This document shows, one piece after another, positions 50,972-59,597 of a stretch of 64,000 nucleotides of DNA. The notes under the pieces are model-generated. The model did no database searches and was not told where the DNA came from. It worked only from the letters and a program-made list of their open reading frames with translations. The stretch is taken from NCBI RefSeq assembly GCF_010093065.1, contig NZ_CP048113.1, forward strand, positions 6,218,001 to 6,282,000. The letters are read 5' to 3'. Origin of the DNA: Chitinophaga agri (GTDB taxonomy: Bacteria; Bacteroidota; Bacteroidia; Chitinophagales; Chitinophagaceae). Each line of letters starts with the position of its first letter. The first letter of the stretch is position 1. The translations under genes were made by a program, and so were the position numbers.

Positions 50972-53842
50972 TTAAGCCTCTGCTTCTGCATAAGCGCTTA
51001 CTGGCTCACAGGTACAGATCAGGTTACGATCACCATGAGTGTTATTTACGCGGCTGATAGAAGGCCAGAATTTGTTCAGTTTCACGTAGTCCAGTGGATA
51101 AGCTGCCTGCTGACGGGTGTATGGACGGGTCCATTCGTCCGCCGTGATAACGAACTGTGTATGCGGTGCATGTTTCAGTACGTTATTCAGTTTATCAGCA
51201 GTACCATTTTCTACAGCTGCGATCTCTTCACGGATAGCCAGTAATGCATCACAGAAACGATCCAGTTCATCTTTATCCTCGCTCTCTGTAGGCTCGATCA
51301 TGATCGTGCCTGGTACAGGGAAGCTCAGGGTAGGAGCGTGGAAACCGTAGTCCATCAGGCGTTTTGCCACATCTTCGGCTTCAACACCGGCAGATGCTTT
51401 GAACGGACGCAGGTCAACGATGAATTCGTGTGCGCAGGTACCGTTAACACCATTATACAGGATATCATATGCTTTTTCCAGACGTGCCTTCATGTAGTTA
51501 GCATTCAGGATAGCGAACTGGGAAGCCTGTTTCAGCCCATCAAAGCCGAGCAGACGGATATATGCATAGGAGATCAGCAGGATAGAAGCAGAACCGTACG
51601 GTGCTGCAGATACTGCGTTTGTCTGTGCTTTTGTATCCAGGTTGACGTGACCAGGCAGGAATGGCGCCAGGTGTTTACCTACGCAAATCGGGCCCATGCC
51701 AGGACCACCACCGCCATGAGGAATAGCGAAGGTCTTGTGAAGGTTCAGGTGACAAACGTCAGCACCGATCAGACCAGGAGCGGTCAGACCTACCTGTGCG
51801 TTCATGTTTGCACCATCCATATATACCTGACCACCGTTTTCGTGAATAGCGTTACAGATGTCTTTCACACTCTCTTCATACACACCGTATGTAGAAGGGT
51901 AAGTGATCATGATACCTGCCAGGTTCTCAGCATACTGAGCTGCTTTCGCTTTCAGGTCGGTTACATCGATATAACCGTTTTCCAGCGCTTTTACTACTAC
52001 TACCTTGAAGCCAGCCATTACTGCGGAAGCAGGGTTTGTACCGTGTGCAGAGATAGGGATCAGCATCACATTACGGTGACCTTCACCTCTGCTTTCGTGA
52101 TATGCCTTAATAACCAGCAGACCAGCATATTCGCCCTGTGCACCACTGTTAGGTTGGAGGCTACAAGCATCGAAAGCTGTTACTTTACACAGGTAATCGC
52201 TCAGTTCATCAACGATCTGCTGATAACCACCTGTCTGAGATTTAGGTGCGAATGGATGCATTTTGCTCCAGTGGCTCCAGCTCAGCGGGATCATTTCAGT
52301 AGCTGCGTTCAGTTTCATGGTACAGCTACCCAGAGAGATCATAGACGTGTTCAGCGACAGATCTTTGTTTTCCAGCATTTTCATGTAACGCATCATCTCA
52401 GACTCGCTGTGATGAGTGTTGAACACAGGGTGTACCAGGTAAGAGGAAGTTCTTTCCAGACCAGCAGGTACGCTGGTAGCTTTCAGTTCAGGACTGTCGC
52501 TGTTGATGGAACCTGCTTCGAAGATGCCGAGAATATCATTTACGTCCTGGATGGTCACAGTCTCATCGAGAGAGATGATCACGCGGCCAGCTTCAGGGTA
52601 AAAGAAGTTAATGCCAATTGCTTCTGCTTTGTTTTTGATAGCAGCACTGTTGCTCACACGTACTTCGATAGTATCGAAGAAGAAGGAAGCACCCAGTTCC
52701 AGACCTTTACCTCTCAGTTTCTGCGCCAGTGCGTTGGTCAGGATCGCTACGCGTGTAGCGATATTTTTCAGGCCTTTAGGACCATGATATACAGCGTACA
52801 TAGCGGCCATGTTAGCCAGCAGTGCCTGTGCGGTACAGATATTGGAAGTAGCTTTCTCACGTTTGATGTGCTGCTCGCGTGTCTGGAGTGCCATACGCAG
52901 TGCGCGGCCTCCCTGTGCGTCTATGCTCACACCGATGATACGGCCGGGAATGTTACGTTTGAATTCATCTTTAACAGCGAAGAAAGCAGCGTGTGGTCCA
53001 CCGAAACCTAATGGAACACCAAAACGCTGTGCAGAACCTAAAGCCGCATCTGCGCCCAGTTCACCAGGCGATGCCAGGAGTGTAAGTGCCAGCAGGTCAG
53101 TCGCCATTGCTACATAAGCACCCGCTGCATGTGCTTTCTCAATGAAAGAACGGTAATCTTCCACGCCACCTATGCTATTCGGGTACTGTACCAGTGCACC
53201 AAAGTAGGTTTCGTCGATTACAGCAGTATTGTAGTCACCTACTACTACTTCGATGTTCAGCGGAGTAGCACGGGTGTAAATTACGTCTGTCGTTTGTGGG
53301 AAAGTGTTCACGTCAACAAAGAACTTAGGACGGGACAGTTTGTCGTGGTCTTTGTTCAGTGCACTGAAGAACATGGCCATTGCCTCAGCAGCGGCAGTTG
53401 CTTCATCCAGCAGGGACGCGTTAGCGATAGGCAAACCAGTCAGGTCGCTTACCATAGTCTGGAAGTTCAGGAGGCTTTCCAGACGACCCTGCGCGATTTC
53501 CGCCTGGTATGGAGTGTACTGGGTGTACCATCCTGGATTTTCAAACACGTTACGTAAGATCACACTTGGTGTGATGGTATCGTAATAACCCTGTCCGATG
53601 TAGTTTCGGAACACCTGATTCTTAAGAGATACTTCTTTCAGATGACGGAGGTAATCACTCTCACTCATCGCCGCAGGCACTGCCAGCGGATGCTGCATAC
53701 GGATCGCTCCGGGTACTGTTTTGCTCACCAGCTCTTCAAGAGAAGACACCCCAACGGTATCCAGCATGTGTTTAGTCTCAGCTTCATTTGGCCCGATGTG
53801 ACGGCCAACAAATTCATTCTGTTGTATATCAAAAAGATTCAT
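50972..53842 (-). CDS. gcvP: Glycine dehydrogenase (decarboxylating), P-protein
   Basis: A 956-residue fused P-protein of the glycine cleavage system, which decarboxylates glycine and passes the aminomethyl group to lipoylated GcvH. The N-terminal half has the catalytically degenerate P1 part ([20 protein letters not shown]) and the C-terminal half the active P2 part, with the PLP Lys in [20 protein letters not shown]. The frame is open to 53905, but ATG 53842 ([20 protein letters not shown]) is the family start and lies after a good promoter. No glycine riboswitch was seen upstream. Confidence 0.96.
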   Translation of the reverse strand: MNLFDIQQNEFVGRHIGPNEAETKHMLDTVGVSSLEELVSKTVPGAIRMQHPLAVPAAMSESDYLRHLKEVSLKNQVFRNYIGQGYYDTITPSVILRNVFENPGWYTQYTPYQAEIAQGRLESLLNFQTMVSDLTGLPIANASLLDEATAAAEAMAMFFSALNKDHDKLSRPKFFVDVNTFPQTTDVIYTRATPLNIEVVVGDYNTAVIDETYFGALVQYPNSIGGVEDYRSFIEKAHAAGAYVAMATDLLALTLLASPGELGADAALGSAQRFGVPLGFGGPHAAFFAVKDEFKRNIPGRIIGVSIDAQGGRALRMALQTREQHIKREKATSNICTAQALLANMAAMYAVYHGPKGLKNIATRVAILTNALAQKLRGKGLELGASFFFDTIEVRVSNSAAIKNKAEAIGINFFYPEAGRVIISLDETVTIQDVNDILGIFEAGSINSDSPELKATSVPAGLERTSSYLVHPVFNTHHSESEMMRYMKMLENKDLSLNTSMISLGSCTMKLNAATEMIPLSWSHWSKMHPFAPKSQTGGYQQIVDELSDYLCKVTAFDACSLQPNSGAQGEYAGLLVIKAYHESRGEGHRNVMLIPISAHGTNPASAVMAGFKVVVVKALENGYIDVTDLKAKAAQYAENLAGIMITYPSTYGVYEESVKDICNAIHENGGQVYMDGANMNAQVGLTAPGLIGADVCHLNLHKTFAIPHGGGGPGMGPICVGKHLAPFLPGHVNLDTKAQTNAVSAAPYGSASILLISYAYIRLLGFDGLKQASQFAILNANYMKARLEKAYDILYNGVNGTCAHEFIVDLRPFKASAGVEAEDVAKRLMDYGFHAPTLSFPVPGTIMIEPTESEDKDELDRFCDALLAIREEIAAVENGTADKLNNVLKHAPHTQFVITADEWTRPYTRQQAAYPLDYVKLNKFWPSISRVNNTHGDRNLICTCEPVSAYAEAEA

Positions 53843-53874
53843 GATGTAAAGCAGGTATGTTTGAAAAGAATGTG

Positions 53875-53906
53875 CAAAGCTATATTGATTTTTGACAATG
53901 GCCAAA
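53875..53906 (-). promoter_or_regulatory. gcvP promoter (TTTG-N20-TAGCTTTG, minus strand)
   Basis: On the minus strand TTTG (53906-53903) and TAGCTTTG (53882-53875) are 20 bases apart. Transcription would start near 53868, 26 bases before ATG 53842, which supports that start over 53905. Confidence 0.7.
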
Positions 53907-54139
53907 CCAGGGCGCTCCCAGCAGAAAATGTGGTGATAAATGTCAGGGAGAAAGCAGGCCCATTGTCATGAAATTGTAATTTGGATGTATCCCTCCCTCC
54001 GCCATGATTTGCTGGCCGCTCAGCTTGATTTCATTGTACAGATCGTCATCCTCCATTCAGCACTCGCTCCGGTTAAGCTGCTTAAGGCAACCAATCCCCT
54101 GTTAATCAGTACCTGATCTTCATACCAACTCGTCATTAT

Positions 54140-54222
54140 AAGGTCACCAACAGGGCACTTCAAAGGCACTTCAATATCCCTTGGATATCGAAGTGCCCTT
54201 GAAGTGCCCTGTTGGTGACCTT
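54140..54222. repeat. Long palindrome (40-bp arms, 2 mismatches), copy 2 of a dispersed element
   Basis: Arms 54140-54179 and 54183-54222 pair at 38 of 40 positions around a 3-base loop. It shares with the palindrome at 9557-9631 the core GGCACTTCAATATCCC and the flanking GGGCAC and CTTCAA units, in a different order. Both copies lie between divergent genes, and neither is followed by a T-run. Confidence 0.8.
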
Positions 54223-54376
54223 TAAGTACCCTTAAAGTACAAAGATCAGGCGCCGTTTAAAAAGGGTTCAGGACAGGGCCAGATGCCACTGAGGAAGGTA
54301 TCAGGAGGGAACCCGAACATATCAGTAAGCCATGTCCCGCTTTTAGACCGTTACCAACAGCTTTCCGGTAATCCTT

Positions 54377-54384
54377 TATCTTTG
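54377..54384 (+). promoter_or_regulatory. Putative -7 box (TATCTTTG)
   Basis: An exact TAnnTTTG match 7 bases before the ATG at 54392, implying a leaderless or nearly leaderless mRNA. No -33 TTG is evident. Confidence 0.5.
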
Positions 54385-54391
54385 CAGCCAA

Positions 54392-54886
54392 ATGGACGAA
54401 TTACTTATTAACTGGGAGCAGAAAGCCCAGGAGCAGCAGAAAGCCAACAAACAGTTTCTGCAGAAACTACAGTCAAAGCGGGGAAGGGGTGTAGAGAAGT
54501 TATTACCTGATATGCACGATGAGGCTTTCAGTCATGTGGACTGCCTGAAATGTGCCAATTGCTGTAAAACGATCAGCCCGCGCTTTAAAATGCCCGATAT
54601 TAAACGCATTTCCAAATACCTGGGCATGAAGGAGTCTGCATTTATTGCGCAATACCTGCGTATGGATGAGGATGGCGATTATGTAGTGAAATTCAGTCCG
54701 TGTCCTTTCCTGGATGCCGATAACTACTGCAGCATCTACGATGCCCGTCCGGGCGATTGTGAGAATTATCCTTATACAGACAGCTTCGATTTTATCAAGC
54801 GACCTAATATCACCTACCTGAACAGCACGATCTGTCCGGCAGTTTATTATGTGCTGGATAAATTAAAGAAAGTCACAAAACTGTAG
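54392..54886 (+). CDS. YkgJ-type cysteine-cluster (zinc/iron-chelating) protein
   Basis: A 164-residue protein with the CxxC...C pattern of the YkgJ family: CLKCANCCKTISPRF, then CPFLDADNYCSIYDARPGDC and a final Cys in STICPAVYYV. These Cys residues bind a metal, proposed to be zinc or an Fe-S cluster. The exact role is unknown. The gene converges on the MFS transporter gene with a 4-base gap. Confidence 0.88.
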   Translation: MDELLINWEQKAQEQQKANKQFLQKLQSKRGRGVEKLLPDMHDEAFSHVDCLKCANCCKTISPRFKMPDIKRISKYLGMKESAFIAQYLRMDEDGDYVVKFSPCPFLDADNYCSIYDARPGDCENYPYTDSFDFIKRPNITYLNSTICPAVYYVLDKLKKVTKL

Positions 54887-54890
54887 CTCG

Positions 54891-56147
54891 TCAGGCTTTA
54901 AGATCCAGCTTACGCATGGCCGGAGAGATGATGTAGGTAGTGACCACTACGCCCAGTGTGACACATCCGCCAAATACTACAGAGGGTACCAGACCGATTG
55001 CCCGGGCCATAAATCCGCTCTCGAATGCCCCCAGTTCGTTGGAGGAACCGACGAACATGGAACTGACAGCTGCCACCCGCCCGCGCATGTCATCCGGCGT
55101 TTTTAACTGCAGGATGGTCTGACGGATAATAACACTGATACCGTCCAGCATTCCGCTGATCAGTAGTGCGAAGAAGGAAAGTATGAAGCTGGTGGAAAGC
55201 CCGAATACGATAATACAAACACCGAAACCGAAGACGGCTGCCAGTAGTTTAAGCCCGGGATGATGCACCAGTGGTTTATACGCCAGTACGAACATGGTAG
55301 TAAGCGAACCGACAGCGACCGCCGCACGCAGGAACCCGAATTCCAGCGATCCTACATGCAGCACGTCCGTGGCAAAGATAGGCAGCATCGATACTGCACC
55401 ACCAAACAGCACCGCAAACATATCGAGCGCCATGGCATTCAGCACAACCTTGGTATGCCATACAAAACGCATTCCCTTGGTAAGTCCTTCCAGGAAGCTT
55501 TCACCCTGTTCTTTATAGTAGATAGGCTTAGGTTTGATCTTAATAAGGCAGTACAATGGTATCAGAAAGATACCCACCACCAGTAGCATGGACCAGTGTA
55601 TACCGAGGAAGTAAATGAACAGTCCTCCGAGTGCGGGACCTGCCATTCCGCCGATCTGCCAGGAGCTGCTGCTCCACGTTGAAGCATTGGCATACAGGGT
55701 TCTGGGTACGATCAACGCCATGAGTGAGAAGTTGGCAGGACTCAGAAAAGCCCTCGCTATACCACCAAGAAATACCAGCGCATACACCATGTTAAGTACC
55801 GATTTAACGGAAATCCCTTCCACTGCCTTATCCCACGTAAGCAGGAACAATCCGGTTCCAATGAGCACATAAGCCAGCACACAGAGTAGCAATAAGCCGC
55901 GTTTCTCCCTTTTATCCACAATATGTCCTGCGAAAGGCGCAACAAGTACTGCCGGAATGACTTCCGCCAGACCGATGAGACCGAGCGACCATGGATCATG
56001 CGTAAGTGCATTCACTTTCCATTCAACAATGGTGAATTGCATGGCCAGTGCGAAGACCAGCGCAAAACGGATGACGAGGTAATAGTTGAATTCAGGTATG
56101 CGTAACGAAGCGTAAGGGTCGTTCTTAATAGTAGCCGGATTATCCAC
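54891..56147 (-). CDS. MFS transporter (12 membrane helices)
   Basis: A 418-residue inner membrane transporter. The start codon is GTG (56147), after a TATTTTTG element on the minus strand. Loop motif A between helices 2 and 3 reads GHIVDKREKRGLLLL. Helices continue in two groups of six, separated by the loop KIKPKPIYYKEQGESFLEGL. The layout resembles the MFS_3 / EntS-like exporter branch; the cargo is unknown. Confidence 0.87.
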   Translation of the reverse strand: MDNPATIKNDPYASLRIPEFNYYLVIRFALVFALAMQFTIVEWKVNALTHDPWSLGLIGLAEVIPAVLVAPFAGHIVDKREKRGLLLLCVLAYVLIGTGLFLLTWDKAVEGISVKSVLNMVYALVFLGGIARAFLSPANFSLMALIVPRTLYANASTWSSSSWQIGGMAGPALGGLFIYFLGIHWSMLLVVGIFLIPLYCLIKIKPKPIYYKEQGESFLEGLTKGMRFVWHTKVVLNAMALDMFAVLFGGAVSMLPIFATDVLHVGSLEFGFLRAAVAVGSLTTMFVLAYKPLVHHPGLKLLAAVFGFGVCIIVFGLSTSFILSFFALLISGMLDGISVIIRQTILQLKTPDDMRGRVAAVSSMFVGSSNELGAFESGFMARAIGLVPSVVFGGCVTLGVVVTTYIISPAMRKLDLKA

Positions 56148-56169
56148 TGTGCAGTTTTTTGTAGCGGGG

Positions 56170-56177
56170 CAAAAATA
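56170..56177 (-). promoter_or_regulatory. Putative -7 box (TATTTTTG, minus strand) for the MFS gene
   Basis: An exact TAnnTTTG match 22 bases upstream of the GTG start at 56147. No -33 TTG at the expected spacing. Confidence 0.45.
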
Positions 56178-56420
56178 GACATTTTGACGGATAGGATGTA
56201 GGGCTAAACTGATAAACGGTCAGATAAAATCGGCAGAAGATGCTTATTTTTATAGGTAGAACCCCTCCTGTAGAAGTTGGTCTGGTTTTGGCATCTGTAA
56301 AAACGTAAAATGCAGCAACCCGTTAAATGCTAGCTAATTGCATCTCACACTGCATTATACTGTTTCTCAATCTTTTGTTAAAAGCAATTTACCCTTCTGT
56401 TTCGATGGGCTATTTTATGT

Positions 56421-56428
56421 TATATTTG
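56421..56428 (+). promoter_or_regulatory. Putative -7 box (TATATTTG) for the S41 peptidase
   Basis: An exact TAnnTTTG match 23 bases before ATG 56452, which favours that start over 56338. Confidence 0.45.
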
Positions 56429-56451
56429 ATGACGCTCAATTTTGGATTTCT

Positions 56452-58587
56452 ATGAGAAGAATGAAAGTGATTATACCAGTTGCCCTGCTCTCCATCTCCA
56501 TGGGGGTTTTAGCATTCAGCAAACTGCATAAAGAAGATCCTCCAGGCAGATACGAGGTGATCATGGGCCTGGTTGGACAAATACTCACTCAGGGACACTA
56601 CCAGCCTAAGGAAATTAACGATGCCTATTCTAAGGAAGTTTTTGATAAATACCTGAAGAGCCTGGACCCGGAGAAGAAGTTTTTTCTTAAAAGTGATGTC
56701 GACGGACTGAAAGCCGTATCTACACATATAGACGACGAATTACAGGGAGCACCACTGGAATGCTTCAATGCCGTAAATACCCTGATCAAACAGCGCGTAA
56801 CAGAAGCTGCCGCTATCTACCCGGAGATCCTGGCACAGCCTTTTGACTTCTCCAAAGAAGAAAAGGTAACGCTGGACCCTGATAAGGTGGATTATCCGGC
56901 TAACGAGGAAGCCCGTAAGGATGCCTGGAGGAAAGTACTGAAATACCGTGTGCTGGAGAAATTTGTGGAACTGCAGGAAAGCCGTGACAAAGCAAAAGAC
57001 CAGAAAGATAAAGCTGCTGCCGAGAAGCCTAAAACTGATGCTGAACTGGAAGTGGAAGCACGGGCCAAAGTAAAAACAGTGTACGATCGTTATTTCGATC
57101 GCCTGAAAAATAAACAGGATGACAATGAACGTTTCAGTATGTTCATTAATGCCATCACTACTACCATGGACCCGCATACTGACTTCTTCCCGCCTGCTGA
57201 GAAGCGCGCCTTTGAAGAGCAGATGGCTGGTAAATTCTTCGGTATCGGTGCACAGCTGAAGGAAGAAGACGGTAAGATCAAGATCACCAGCATTGTAACA
57301 GGTAGCGCCAGCTGGAAAGATGGTCGCCTGAAAGCAAATGATGCGATCCTGAAAGTAGGACAGGGTGATAAAGAACCTGTTGACGTGACAGGTTATGCGG
57401 TGGAAGATGCCGTTAAACTGATCCGCGGTAGCAAAGGTTCCATCGTTAAACTGACTGTGAAAAGTGTAGACGGTACCCAGAAAGTCATCGACATCGTGCG
57501 TGACGAAGTGGTACTGGACGATACATTTGCGAAATCCGCCATTATCAACGGTCAGCATAAACTGGGCTATATCTATCTCCCTGAATTCTACGCAGACTTC
57601 AACGATAGAAATGGCGCCCGTTGTGCAGAAGACGTAGCTAAAGAGATCACTAAACTGAAAGCAGAGAATGTGGAAGGTATCATCCTTGACCTGCGTTTCA
57701 ACGGAGGTGGTTCCCTGCAGGACGTGGTACAGATGGCTGGCCTGTTCATTCCGGAAGGTCCTATTGTTCAGGTAAAATCCCGTAGTGGCGATCCGATGAT
57801 CCTGCGTGACCGTGATAAGAGTGTACAGTATGGTGGCCCGCTGGCTATCATGGTAAATGAATACAGTGCGTCTGCATCTGAGATCATGGCTGCTGCTATG
57901 CAGGATTACAAACGTGCGGTGATTATTGGTAGTACTACTTTCGGTAAAGGTACCGTACAGCGTATGCTGAACCTGGACGATTTCTATTCCAATAAAGAGC
58001 TGGGTGCGCTGGGCGCTATTAAACTTACCCAGCAGAAGTTCTACCGTGCAAATGGTGGTTCTACCCAGCTGAAAGGCGTGACTTCCGATATCCTGTTGCC
58101 TGATCCATATTATGAAGTGGCAGAGCGTAAGGATGATGATGCGCTGGCATGGGATGAGATCCCGAAAGCACCATATAGTGTGTGGATGGAGCCGGTACCG
58201 GTAGATGCGCTGAAGAAAAGCAGTGAGAAACGTATCGCTTCCAGCGAAGCATTCAAAATGATGAATGACAACATTGTCACACTGAAGAAAATGGAAAGCC
58301 AGGAAGCTTATTCACTGAACCTGCAAACATATAAAGCAGAGCAGAAGACAAACACGAATGCCCTGAAACGTTATGATGCAGTGAATGATAAAGTGAAGGA
58401 ACTGAACATTGTAAGTCTGAAAACTGACCTCGACAGACTGGCGGGTGATTCTTCCAAACTGGCCCGTAACAAAGACTGGTTAAAATTCAGGCAGAAAGAC
58501 ATCTATCTGGATGAGGCGGTAAATGTAATGAACGATCTGATCGCATTATCTTACCCTAAACTACAGGGTAAACCGGCTAACAAATAA
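56452..58587 (+). CDS. S41 family carboxy-terminal processing protease (Prc/Tsp type)
   Basis: A 711-residue periplasmic protease. The start used is ATG 56452 (MRRMKVIIPVALLSISMGVL), giving a signal anchor. The N-terminal region (about 35-210) is the helical Prc domain. A PDZ domain follows (about 215-330; KFFGIGAQLKEEDGKIKITS, VGQGDKEPVDVTGYAVEDAV). The S41 catalytic core has LDLRFNGGGSLQDVVQMAG and the Ser/Lys pair in VNEYSASASEIMAAAMQDYK and GSTTFGKGTVQRML. The C-terminal helical domain matches that of Prc. It probably degrades or trims misfolded periplasmic proteins. Confidence 0.93.
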   Translation: MRRMKVIIPVALLSISMGVLAFSKLHKEDPPGRYEVIMGLVGQILTQGHYQPKEINDAYSKEVFDKYLKSLDPEKKFFLKSDVDGLKAVSTHIDDELQGAPLECFNAVNTLIKQRVTEAAAIYPEILAQPFDFSKEEKVTLDPDKVDYPANEEARKDAWRKVLKYRVLEKFVELQESRDKAKDQKDKAAAEKPKTDAELEVEARAKVKTVYDRYFDRLKNKQDDNERFSMFINAITTTMDPHTDFFPPAEKRAFEEQMAGKFFGIGAQLKEEDGKIKITSIVTGSASWKDGRLKANDAILKVGQGDKEPVDVTGYAVEDAVKLIRGSKGSIVKLTVKSVDGTQKVIDIVRDEVVLDDTFAKSAIINGQHKLGYIYLPEFYADFNDRNGARCAEDVAKEITKLKAENVEGIILDLRFNGGGSLQDVVQMAGLFIPEGPIVQVKSRSGDPMILRDRDKSVQYGGPLAIMVNEYSASASEIMAAAMQDYKRAVIIGSTTFGKGTVQRMLNLDDFYSNKELGALGAIKLTQQKFYRANGGSTQLKGVTSDILLPDPYYEVAERKDDDALAWDEIPKAPYSVWMEPVPVDALKKSSEKRIASSEAFKMMNDNIVTLKKMESQEAYSLNLQTYKAEQKTNTNALKRYDAVNDKVKELNIVSLKTDLDRLAGDSSKLARNKDWLKFRQKDIYLDEAVNVMNDLIALSYPKLQGKPANK

Positions 58588-58597
58588 TTCATCACGC

Positions 58598-58656
58598 TTA
58601 GTTATAAAATAAAAGAAGGCTCGCATTACACGAGCCTTCTTTTATTTTATAACTAA
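58598..58656. terminator. Bidirectional terminator, 26-bp perfect stem
   Basis: Arms 58598-58623 and 58631-58656 are exact complements (core AAAAGAAGGCTCG) around a 7-base loop. It lies between the convergent peptidase and transglutaminase-like genes. Confidence 0.85.
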
Positions 58657-58686
58657 ATGTGATAACTGATATTGTTTGTGCGTGAC

Positions 58687-59574
58687 TTATTCGTCGCCTT
58701 TTTTCTCTTCCAGCATTCTGATCAGCATCTTCAGTTCCTCACGACGGTAGCTTTCCTTGTCATCCTGAAAGCACTTGGTAAGTTCTTCCAGCAGGAACTG
58801 AATGATGCGTTTATTGGACTGCGGCTGAAAATAATACGGCGTCCTTGGTATAGACATTCTTTTCAGATAGCCTTCCACATCCTGATGAGAATAGATCTGT
58901 CCCTGGATAGGATCGATAAAAAAGAGGATACGGACATCATCAGGCTTAGGCATTTCGGTAAAGTCGTAGAACGTATCGAAATAGCCCAGGATGAACTGCC
59001 GGGGGATATTCACCGCATATACGGGCAGGTCGAGCATAGCGCAGAGGCTTTGGTATACGATGCCGTTAGTCAGTGGATTACCCTTACGGGATTCAATGAC
59101 CTGGTTAATGAAGAACTGGTTCTTACGCACATAGGCTACTTCTTCTCCTTTCAGTCCGAAGTAATTATAGATCATGCTGTTAAGCACATTGATCTGTTCC
59201 AGTGGCGTGAGATAGTTGTTCAGCTCCAGCCAGATATTCCTTTTTATTCTTTCAATTTCAGTGACGATCTGTGATGGTTGCATATCGGGAAACTGGTAGC
59301 GGGCTACCAGGATGGCTCCCTGCAGCAGGTCAGGCGCTTCAGCTTTAGACCATTGCTGCAATGCAATCTGTAAATCATCATAATGCACCCGGTGGATAAG
59401 CTGTTCTATTCTTTCCTGGATGGACTCATCCACAGTGTTTTCCCAGAGATTTTCGAGGTTCGGAATAATCTCTTTTCCAAACAGTAAAATCTTGCTGGCA
59501 ACAGTATCATACACCTCCTGATCAGGATCGTCCAACAGGTGGAATAAAGCGTTTATTTCCTTGGTCTCATGCAT
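58687..59574 (-). CDS. Transglutaminase-like (SirB1/Transglut_core2) protein
   Basis: A 295-residue protein. An N-terminal HEAT-like helical part (EINALFHLLDDPDQEVYDTV, KIIPNLENLWEN-like) precedes a Transglut_core2 segment: INVLNSMIYNYFGLKGEEVA, then RKGNPLTNGIVYQSLCAMLD and VNIPRQFILGYFDT. The Cys and His-like positions of active transglutaminases are not clearly preserved, so enzymatic activity is uncertain. It follows topA by 23 bases and is probably cotranscribed with it. Confidence 0.82.
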   Translation of the reverse strand: MHETKEINALFHLLDDPDQEVYDTVASKILLFGKEIIPNLENLWENTVDESIQERIEQLIHRVHYDDLQIALQQWSKAEAPDLLQGAILVARYQFPDMQPSQIVTEIERIKRNIWLELNNYLTPLEQINVLNSMIYNYFGLKGEEVAYVRKNQFFINQVIESRKGNPLTNGIVYQSLCAMLDLPVYAVNIPRQFILGYFDTFYDFTEMPKPDDVRILFFIDPIQGQIYSHQDVEGYLKRMSIPRTPYYFQPQSNKRIIQFLLEELTKCFQDDKESYRREELKMLIRMLEEKKGDE

Positions 59575-59597
59575 AGAATGAATATACAGGTGTCTAT

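Larger units (their letters stand above)
53843..54391. other. Divergent intergenic region between gcvP and the Cys-cluster protein gene
   Basis: 549 bases. It holds the gcvP promoter (53875-53906, minus), the long palindrome at 54140-54222 and the promoter element at 54377-54384. No credible gene was found; TTTAAGTACCCTTAAAGTAC just after the palindrome is a further small repeat. Confidence 0.55.
56148..56451. other. Divergent intergenic region between the MFS and S41 peptidase genes
   Basis: 304 bases containing the putative MFS promoter (56170-56177, minus) and the peptidase promoter element (56421-56428). The open frame extends left from the S41 start to 56338 but lacks any signal or conserved residues there, so it is not included in the gene. 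Confidence 0.5.

Noticed and set aside
51338..53011. A 557-codon plus-strand open frame opposite gcvP
   Set aside because: It lies wholly antisense to the well-conserved P-protein gene and its translation is rich in Cys, His and Thr without any recognisable domain; it is a shadow of codon bias in gcvP.
53843..54391. Glycine riboswitch upstream of gcvP
   Set aside because: The promoter puts the 5' leader at only about 26 bases, too short for the aptamer, and no aptamer-like sequence is visible.
56338..56451. N-terminal extension of the S41 peptidase
   Set aside because: It would place 38 unrelated residues before the signal anchor, and the -7 box at 56421-56428 lies within it.
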